A stretch of DNA of 64,000 nucleotides from Schistosoma haematobium (taxonomy: Eukaryota; Platyhelminthes; Trematoda; Strigeidida; Schistosomatidae), in contig NC_067196.1 of NCBI RefSeq assembly GCF_000699445.3, positions 74,159,864 to 74,223,863 of the forward strand, written 5' to 3'. A program made the translations under genes and the position numbers. Of the stretch, positions 55,490 through 64,000 are shown one piece after another; the first letter of the stretch is position 1, and each line of letters opens with the position of its first letter. Below the pieces are notes generated by a model. It made no database searches and had not been told where the DNA came from. It saw only the letters and a list, made by a program, of their open reading frames with translations.

Positions 55490-57970
55490 AAGTCATAATA
55501 TGATACTATCCTTAGACTTTAAGAATAGATATAGTCGACTCTTAAAGGACTCCTGAAAAATCGCTTGAGCTAGCTCGGCCGGCAGCGAATTCCAGCATTT
55601 GACAACTCTTAAGGAGTAGAAGTTGTGTCTACAGTCTGTACTGTTATGTTGTGTCTCCAATTTCTGGGTGTTACCCTTTAGGTTGGTATTGGGACTAAGC
55701 TTAAGTAGATGTTTATGAGGATGTCCAGAAGTGTTAAGGATACTGTAAGCCACTGAAAGTTCACCTCTAAGACCCCTATATTCTAATGGGTAAAGGTTAA
55801 GTGATTGGAGGTGCTCTTCATTAGGTCCTTGGACTGATTTCGTGGCTGGCCGTTGGTTACGCTCCAGAGTGTCCTTATCCTTTTGGAGTGAGGGGGGAAA
55901 TACTATGTTGCCGTACGTCTAAATGGAGACGGATAAAACTATTGAAGATTATCTGGAAAGTTCTTCCGTCAAACTGGCCAAAAATGCGCTTCAATGTTAC
56001 CAGTGCAAGGATTGCTCGATAGGCATTTTTGTCACAGTTAGCGTAAGACTTAAAATCATAGGGTACCAGGACTACTAAATCTTTTTCGACTCGGGATGCT
56101 ACTGGAGAGCAGTTTCCTAAGTTGTAACTATAGTCTGCAACATGTCAAAATGGGCTACTTTACACTTTGAAGTGTTAAAGGCAAGTCCGTTATCGTCTGC
56201 TCAACTTTGAAGTCGAGTCAGATCCTACTGAAGTGCCTGTATATCTTCTTGGTTGCGTATCTCTCTTCAAAGTATCACGTCATCAGTAAAAAGCAATGAG
56301 TCTGACGATACCTGTTGAGGAAGATCATTTATGCAGATCAAGAAGGGAAGAGGTCCTAGTAGTGAACCGTGGGGGACCCCACTAGGACATTCCATCGCCC
56401 TGACCTTAAAATGTCGATTTTTCAGATATGAAGTGAGCCAATCAGTTTGAGGGGGTCTGATACCCAATCGTTTGAGCTTATTGATAAGACATATATGGTT
56501 AACCCTATCAAAAGCTTCTGAGAAATCAAGGTAAATGATATCAACCTTCCCCTTGCGATCGAGGATGCTTGTCCATCTGTCCACCGCAGTCAGCAGGTTA
56601 GTTATACAAGAGTAACCCTTCCTGAAACCATGCTGTTGGGGTGAGCAGAAATTTAAGTACAGTAAATAGTCATGTATACCATCGCATATCAGGGACTCCA
56701 TGACTTTTGAAGGTATAGAGAGAAGAGCCACCGGTCGGTAACTTGAAGGTTCGCTGCGTCGAACTCGTTTGAAAACTAGTGTGATGTGAGCCAGCTTCTA
56801 ATTTTCGGGTAGTTTGCCTCGGCTTAGCGAGTGTGAGAACATCACGCTAAGCAGCGTTGCCAGGATTGAGGCTGCTTCCCTCAGTATAGCAGAATGAACC
56901 ATATCTGGGCCAAGAGGCATGTCTTTTCGTAAGTTCTGCAGGTTCCGGAACACCAAGTCAGCGCTCAGGGTCACTACAGAAAGTCCTGTGCATTCGAAAA
57001 TGAAGCTGTCAGCAGCATAGTTGATGTGGGTCGGTTGAAATGTCCGAGAGTATTGTTCAGACAAAAGGTTAGCGGCCATTAGGACATAGCATTTGGGAAA
57101 CTCCAGTTTTGGCTTGACGAAGAGAGACTGCATAACGGAATAAGCTCTTCGGATTGGGGACGAATTTATCCATAAGCTTTATCTGGTACTGAAGCCTGTC
57201 TTCTCTTACAGCCTTCATGCATATGTTCCTTATATGTTTGTATTGCCTGTACGCCCCATTGTTGTCAGTTCGTTCATATTCTCCCCAACAGTGCCTTTTG
57301 CAGCTTGATGACTGTAGGTTGCTTGTAGTTTCTGGGGACCGTTTGAGGAACTGACTGCTTTGTAGAACATGAGAACATGTGCAGTAAGAAGTCCCAATGA
57401 GCATCCACATTGAGTTGAGGGTGAACATCCCAATCCACCTGTTGCAGATAGTCCTGTAGAGTTGACACATTCAACCGTTTGAAATTCCAGCGCATGTTGT
57501 TGGTGGAATATCTTAGCTCAGTTTTGATGACTAAACTGAAGGCTATGACGGCGTGATCGCTTTTCCACAGGGGAGCCGGTATTGAGAGGTTGTCAACTAG
57601 AAATTCTTCGTTTGTAAATACACAGTTTAAGCGCGACGATGTCTGACTGTTTCTCCAACGAGTTGCCGACTTTACATTTTCGTATAATCCCAAGTCCTCA
57701 ATGAGGTTGAAGAACCGAGCTTAAGTTGAGTTTTCACCTAGGGAGATTGAAGTCCCTTAGAATCAGGATATGAGCGAAACCGAGACGCGTAGAGGGGGAT
57801 ATTCCTTCCAGCATACGCCTGTCATACTCGATGTGGGCTTCCTATATATGACTCCGACTAGGCACCTCGAAGTAATAGACAACCTAACAGAGCACCATAT
57901 GGATTCCTCAAGATTGTTAAACTTGGTATACCTCCAAGCAAGATCGTATGTATACGGCTGCTCCAACCCT
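55490..57970 (-). mobile_element. CR1/jockey-like non-LTR retrotransposon, degenerate
   Basis: The minus strand, across frameshifts, encodes in order: endonuclease remains (IWCSVRLSITSRCLVGVIYR near 57880; YENVKSATRWRNSQTSSRL near 57670; LWKSDHAVIAFS) and a linker (HIRNICMKAVREDRLQYQ near 57220). The reverse transcriptase follows at 56731-56267, with IPSKVMESLI, QQHGFRKGYS, YLDFSEAFDRVNH (motif A Asp kept), PSGVPHGSLLGPL (motif B) and LLFTDDVIL (catalytic DD kept). The C-terminal part runs NFYSLRVVKCWNSLPAEL to a stop at 55493. Several frame breaks separate the parts, so it is not autonomous. Confidence 0.88.
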
Positions 57971-60010
57971 AATTCCTGTTTTTCTGTCGTTGCGAAACAA
58001 AGACATCCCAGGTATTGCTAGCTCCTGGTCCGAGAACTGAGAAGGTATCCGAGAGAAAATGGAGTCTCATTCGATGGACGTTTTTGAGTCACTTAAAGAT
58101 AACGTCCATGTTGGGTAGTTTACTGACGTTGTCATGGTCAAGGACAAATTAAACGGGTTGACTCATTTCACTATACAGCTCCGGTTTTGTGGTAGTATCC
58201 AAGCAATTTACTTCTTTGAATTGTTGTACATCAAAGCACGTTAGATCATAGATGAAAATTAAAATCTCGGAAAGCACTTCGTAGACGATGGCAGTTATTC
58301 ATGACCGTCTTACTGGTAGATTAAGTGGTGACAGTCTGCAATGTCTGATAGAAATTCGATTCACCAACCCGAGTTAGATCATCGAAAATTTTCTGTTGTT
58401 GAGTGTATTCTGTCCTCAGAATAATATATCTATGCTGATTACTCACGATTCATGAATGAAAATTTGACACTATAACTCAATCCCGTTATCTTATGAGCTG
58501 GGTAGTCCTTTACGCATATATCAATCGACCATGCTTCACGAAGACACCATAAAAAATGGACATCGAATGTATAAGATCCGAGTTATCTATTTTGTCTATG
58601 CTTCGAGCTTTTGATTTTTTCGTTGCTTTTATAGTGATAGGACGTCTAAAAGTGGAGAGAGCAGAACCCCTGATTGGTAAGACACGGCTCGGCCATGCAG
58701 ATTTCGTCACTATATGTGACTTATTCATTCACACATTCTATTCGTAGCCCAGATGCGCTGAACATTATACAAATGGCTGTCATGATGGGACGATTAAGTG
58801 TAGACAATGATGTGACTTCTGCGTAGAGTCTTATGAACAAATTGATTACATTATGTAAAATCTAAAATTTTCTGATGGGGTCAAATACTGTGGTAGCAAA
58901 AATTTATAGATTAATCAAATTCTAAGGATGTGTTCAGATATCAAACCCAGGGTTACTAGAAGAGCCTAGGAAAGAGATTCAAGCATTCAGTCATGATATT
59001 TATCAGTTATTGATGATGCATTTATTTAACTATGAAGAATATTTCTTTAGTTACAATAAACAGCACTAGATCAATCTCGTACGTAACAAGTAAGCAAAGG
59101 CCAAGTGTAGGAAGCAATTTCCTACATGTTTAATTCCGAGCTATTCCCTAGACCATCGAATACAGAGTCTTGGTTTGGCCAAAGTCAGAACAAGCAAGCT
59201 ATTCGGCTAGATGAACTTTATCTGTTTCTAAAACATAAATTAACATCGTTAGTGTACAAACAAACAGTACGGTCTATAAATACAGGAAAAAACAGAGACA
59301 AATAACATACCCTACAGTGGCCAGAGAATAGGAAAAATAGGTCAACAAAGCAAATATTGTTTTACAATGAACATCAAACTGCGATTGGTTAATGAAGAGA
59401 TGCAGTAACACAAGGTCAAATGGAGTTAATGTGGTGGTGGGCGTTTCACTTTATTATTGGCGGATTCGTCCATCGACCACATTTTACACGTCTGTGCATT
59501 TGAGTCTGAGTTGCAACGAAGTGATCTATCATGATGATCTACACTAGACCTGAAGTAGTGAGACATGGTGCTGGTCAATGTTTCGCTTACAACGCCGTTG
59601 CAGTAATAATCACAAATTCTCAAGTCCAGGTAGCTAATATACGATATGCTTTGGAATATAATAATTTTCTGAGAAACGTGGCTTTCTAATGGTACAAAGA
59701 ACGTTAACTCTGACTTTACGATGTCCAGCTGTTCCGTAACAACAAACCAGACAATGTAATAGGAATGGTACTGCGCCCATATATCATTTTATTTCAAAAA
59801 TTATAGGCAAATGCTTAATAAGAGTCTCATAAAGTGCTCACGAAGTTACATCGGTCCAAAATAATTTTCAGTAGTTGAGATTAAGAGTCAATTGAAGCTA
59901 GACCACCATGGAAAAGCTGGAAGCACTGGACGACGGTTTTGTACTGTTTTGGGACTCCTCAACAGTGCGCGTCCATGACTTCGCCTCGCGTGATTCGAGA
60001 CAGGACTTAT
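57971..60010. other. Unclassified intergenic sequence, probably old repeats
   Basis: Base composition is more balanced than the AT-rich introns, and there are short overlapping open frames on both strands (58510-58747, 59426-59623) with no motif. Transposon debris is likely but no family was identified. Confidence 0.35.
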
Positions 60011-60110
60011 CAGTCTCGCGCGTCACTAAAATCTCCACAAAACCCCTTTTAGTACCAAAATAATATACACAATCTAGGAGAGAAGCCAATAATGCCATTT
60101 TCCTCCAAAT
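59898..60110 (-). repeat. Dispersed repeat sharing a 21-base end with 11911
   Basis: The 21 bases from 60029 are identical to those from 11911 (core CTCCACAAAACCCC). A 66-codon minus-strand frame covers the segment, but no protein family is recognised. At 11911 the same end abuts a (TA)n run; here it continues into unrelated sequence. Confidence 0.5.
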
Positions 60111-62063
60111 ATTATCGGACCACTTTGGCTTGAAAAATCCTTCACAACACTTTCATCTACGCATTTCTTATTCACTTACGTATTGTAACCTAATAGTTAC
60201 TCATCAAAGTGAGCCGAGATATATGTGAGGTGAAACATTAGAATCACACACCCGTAAACGCTTAGTACTGCATAGAACAGAAAAGTCGAGAAAGGTTTGT
60301 TTGTTACGTAAGATAATTTTTTATTTGATCATTTTAAAACAAATTTCAGCTCGTCGGAACCCTTATAAATAAAATGAAATATACTTCAGAAGTTTCCGCC
60401 AATCTCGGTCCTAATTAATTACTTCAACGGTTTTGAATAGTTCTAGTGACATGTTACCCTAAGTTCTGTAAGGAAACGCCGAAACGGCACAAATTAGTTG
60501 CTTCAGATTGTCAAGGGAAGCTGACGCACAATTGGAAACTAAGAAATGAATATCTCCTCGACATTTACACTGGGGATCCACTTTTGATAATGGCCTTCCA
60601 GAGGCCCCTACCATAAAATATCCATTCATTTTTTTATTTAAAGACAAGTGAACGCAAACAAAATTCAACTAGTAGTGCATAATAGCTGTAATGGAGAGCA
60701 AGCGTGTTGAAACATTAAGCACTTTGGGTCTAACTTTAGGTAGACGATAGATTTAAGAAGGTTTTAGAGCCCTACGACTTCTATAACTTTGAAATCGTCA
60801 AGCTCCAAAGTCCTTAGATCACTATAAAGAACTTTTGGATAGCTATAATTGACTAGACAGAAATAAATCTTGGACCACACAGAATCTAATCATGTGTATG
60901 CACTAAAAAGCGGGTTTCAGTGGATTCCCAAGAATGATTTTCATGGAACCCCTTAGGGCAGTATTGTGTATAAAGGTTTTGGTTTTCGTGTATTGAGTTG
61001 TTTTTATATCGAGGTAATTATTTAGTTTCTTATTGTTTACAGAGGTCGACATTCAAGTTACAGTACTTCCGATAGGTCTCATTGCTTTCCTTCTGAATTG
61101 AGTACTGCTTCATTCGTGACTGCTGGAATAAGCACCGAAGAGTCTTAGACTTAACCAGTTAGTGTACCAAATACTATGGCTCACAATCATAATAGCCTGA
61201 AGATGTCACAGGTATTCGGAGTTGGACAACGCTTTAACCAGCAACACCTTCTATATAAAGCGTACCCACCAAGCGAGATCGAAAGACAGAAGCGAGGAGG
61301 TTCGAAGATATATTTGATACGCTATCAATATATCGAGAATCGTCTGATCTAATATGGCTAGCGATTGCAGTAGATGTTGAGCACGGCGTTCCTACTCGTG
61401 ATCTGGTGCGGATGAATGACCGAGCGCCTTTAGCCAGGTGAGTCCATTAAAGCATGTGGTCAGCATCAAATATCGAAGACTTACAGAGCTATTTATTTTG
61501 GGGATTTATTTACCGCTACAAGCCATAGCAATATTAATTGATTTCCACGTAAGTTACGTGTATTCCATGAAGTGGATGTGTAAACTACTAGCAAACAACT
61601 ACTACTGATTTTTATAATGCACCGCGAGTCTAAACGAACTGCGAACTTATTCAATAAACATGAAGGGTTATATGATCAAGTTAATTATATTGCCGAGACA
61701 GCCAGTATCCAAAAGACGGAATGAAACCCGAGGTGGGTATTTCAGTATTGGATGACGATTATTGGATGATGCAATATCAAAATGTCGGTTGAAGAATTAG
61801 TAATGTGCGAGATTTTGGTGACAAAAACATAGATAAATACCTAGAATTTGTTATATTCCGGAGGAGAAGCCGTTTACTAGTACAAAGAAATACGAGATTT
61901 AGAGATGCTTCTATATATTATTTGTTGTATCGGAAAGTCAGTGAAACATGCCAGCGACGTTGAGATGTTTAGCCAGTCAAAGGAAGACCAGTCACCGTAT
62001 ACAGGCTTCATAATTAAGACGTTTTAAGATCAGACGAATGAATATTTTCACTAAGTGACTTTT
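60111..62063. other. Intergenic sequence, no gene supported
   Basis: Mixed composition. A 69-codon minus frame at 60459-60668 and a GC-richer patch at 61240-61450 have no recognisable motifs. The patch could be part of an LTR or other repeat. Confidence 0.4.
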
Positions 62064-62796
62064 TCAGATTCAGATTCAGATTCAGATTTGCGTGGTAAGG
62101 ACAGAAGGCCTACGGCCTATGTTATTCCTTTTCTAGTATGCTTCTGTGAGTGTCCAGTCTTCTCTTGAAAGAGTCAATTGAAGGTGCGGACACCACTGCT
62201 TCAGGCAGCAGGTTCCAAATATTGATGACTCGGTGTGAAAACCTGTATGCCACGGGTATTTTGTTTGTTCTTGGCTTTTCTACTCGCCTGCTATGTCCTC
62301 TGAGGTGTCCCGATCTAGTGGGAAGAAAGAGAGAGAATAAGTTAGGTCCAAAATCATTTCTCAGTATTCTGTACATCAAAATTAGATCTCCTCTTAGTCT
62401 GCGATAGAACAGAGTAAAGAGGTTCAGCTTTTCAAGCCGCTCTTTATATGATAAACCCCGGAGTTCCGGAATCGCACGCGTAGCTGCCCTCTGTACTTTT
62501 TCTATTATATCTGAGTCACCTTTTAAACAGGGGCTTGCAGACTGAACGCAGTTCTCTAACTTAGTTCTCACTAAGGATGTGTATACTGTGGTGAACATGG
62601 TAGTATCTAACTTAGTGAATGTCCTTTTTAAAGGCAAGAGGGTTCGAAACCCCTTAACTGCGACCTCCCGGCAATAGGCCGTTGTCTTAAGATCATTACT
62701 CACTGTCACCCCTAGATCCTTATGAGACCGGACTACGGGTAATGACACATCCTCTATGATTACAAAATAGAAGACATAACTATAATACTGGAACAC
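62064..62796 (-). mobile_element. CR1-like non-LTR retrotransposon tail with hexamer 3' end
   Basis: The minus strand is open for 200+ codons, from SLPVVRSHKDLGVTVSNDLK through TTVYTSLVRTKLENCVQSAS, KVQRAATRAIPELRGLSYKE and RLEKLNLFTLFYRRLRGDL to SFKRRLDTHRSILEKE and a stop at 62122. This is the C-terminal part after the RT core of CR1/jockey-like elements. A 3' UTR of about 30 bases ends in about four GAATCT units (plus-strand 62070-62092), a simple-repeat tail typical of these elements. The copy is 5'-truncated and of a different subfamily from 55490-57970. Confidence 0.85.
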
Positions 62797-63708
62797 TTTA
62801 CTAAATTACATGCATCTCGTTAACTTTTTCACTTTTCGCTACAAAATAACGGTTAATATATACTACTTCTTTGGTTAACTAATATGAGCAATTGGATATG
62901 GGACATAGTTTGTTCATATTCACTAAGTTGTGGCTCTTCAAAACTGTTTTGTGTTTCTGAGGGTTATGCATACATCCGGACAGCAAAGGTATTGGCCCTA
63001 AGTATGCATTTCACTTTGTCCCGGTAGTTATTTTTAGACTGAATTATAAGTGGTTGTGCAATGCAGTCCACCTTCTTGACAATTCATTACTTTGACAGTC
63101 AATATTATCTGTGCTTTTCATGTTAAAGTTTCTTGATAAGGATTACATACTTCACACTTTTAACATTTGAAGCAACTTTCATGATTTTAAGAAGTCAGAT
63201 TTGACACAAAGAAACGAATAGCATTGTTTAGTATGGACTAGAAGCAAGTTAATCCATATTATTGAGTTTTTCAATTGATAGATTTGGTGTCCATCATTAT
63301 GATAACATCGTCAAAACATTTTTCAAAAGCATTCTCTTTTCGCTACCAAGATGAAACAGTTTGTGCAAGATAAGGTGAGATCGAAGTCTCTCCTAATGTT
63401 TACTCTGAAAAATGAGGATTTATCTTGGTCTTGAAAGTGCTGTCAACAAACCTGTTAATTGAATGGTATTTTAGAAGTCATTTTAATTTTACTTAGTAAT
63501 GTAGAGACAAAACACAGAAATAAGTGGAAAAGTCTTCATTTCTCTGTTCTACTTTGCTTTGTCACTCAAGGTATCGAATGGATGTATTGACTCAGGGATT
63601 CGCATATAAATATCACTTATCAAGGAATAGGATTCGCTAGGTTGATTATTTTCTTTATATTTTACATTAAATTAAAAGTGAACATGAAATATATACTATT
63701 TGCTGCAG
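62797..63708. other. Intergenic or intronic sequence upstream of the 63709 exon
   Basis: AT-rich. A 35-codon open stretch ending at a GTATTG donor (62884-62988) could be an exon, but its phase does not fit the exon at 63709. Confidence 0.4.
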
Positions 63709-63898
63709 GTTTTTTCCAGAAGGTTGGGCAAAGAGAGTAAATATACATGGAAAAACAAATGATATTGTTACTTCGTCCAACCCTAGCAAAGTAAATGATG
63801 TTTCTGAAATTTTCAGTGAGTACAATAACTCGAAACGATGTACTCAGGCAGTTGATCGAATAATTGAAAGTATTCAACAAAGGAGAAGAATAACCCAG
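63709..63898 (+). CDS. Internal exon of an unrecognised plus-strand gene (runs off window)
   Basis: A 190-base exon is bounded by a good acceptor (TTTGCTGCAG) and the donor CAG/GTAACA. It enters in phase 2 (one base completes a split codon) and leaves in phase 0. It encodes 63 residues, starting FFPEGWAKRVNIHGKTND, with a middle rich in Ser, Asn and Lys and ending CTQAVDRIIESIQQRRRITQ. The composition and codon mix are protein-like, and the predicted C-terminal half is an amphipathic, basic helix. PEGWAKRV recalls the start of methyl-CpG-binding-type domains, but the match is too short to rely on. Further exons presumably lie to the right. Confidence 0.55.
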
Positions 63899-64000
63899 GT
63901 AACACTTTTGTGCACTTCTGGAATAAATCTTATACTTTTAGTCATGACGTATGTCTGCTGAAACGTGGGCTTTTCTCATTCACTTAATAGACGCATATGA

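Noticed and set aside
62884..62988. 35-codon open stretch ending at a GTATTG donor, possible exon upstream of 63709
   Set aside because: Leaves in phase 0 whereas the exon at 63709 needs a two-base carry-over; no clear acceptor.

Overview
The window looks like intron-rich, AT-rich (roughly two-thirds A+T by eye) nuclear DNA of a flatworm, most likely a blood fluke (Schistosoma or a close relative). The reasons are long introns, GTAAGT-type splice sites, many decayed non-LTR retrotransposon pieces of the RTE and CR1/jockey kinds that are abundant in schistosomes, and tRNA-headed SINE copies with a decayed hammerhead ribozyme (the Sm-alpha type). Nothing looks bacterial: there are no operons, Shine-Dalgarno sites, rRNA genes or CRISPR arrays.

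The one confidently reconstructed gene runs on the minus strand from 52801 down to about 16860. Thirteen exons join in perfect phase across canonical splice sites. They encode about 1,200 residues of a monocarboxylate-transporter-like (SLC16/MCT, major facilitator) membrane protein. All twelve membrane segments can be followed. The protein is about twice the usual family length because exons 5-9 insert a cytoplasmic loop of about 500 residues between TM6 and TM7, and exon 1 adds 150 residues before TM1. The C-terminal end is not settled.

Region by region: 1-350 is an RTE retrotransposon tail. 1168-1500 may be a solo LTR. 1590-1760 is a SINE with a degenerate hammerhead. 2156-7322 is a 5.17-kb array of (TAG)n, (CAG)n, (TAG)n. 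7.3-16.8 kb is mostly AT-rich, with two candidate plus-strand exons (9850-10014, 10467-10709) and transposon scraps, including a Penelope-like reverse transcriptase piece. 16.9-52.8 kb is the transporter gene, whose introns hold most of the retrotransposon pieces. 53.6-63 kb is repeat-dominated: a GC-rich repeat block, a CR1/jockey-like element (55.5-58.0 kb) and a second CR1-like tail (62.07-62.8 kb). A clean plus-strand internal exon of an unrecognised gene lies at 63709-63898 and continues off the window.

Two RTE families, called here RTE-A and RTE-B, can be told apart. Every RTE-A piece recognised is on the plus strand and every RTE-B piece on the minus strand. No intact autonomous element was seen. 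No convincing new multi-gene system is present; the best leads are the triplet array, the long-loop transporter and the hammerhead-like motifs.
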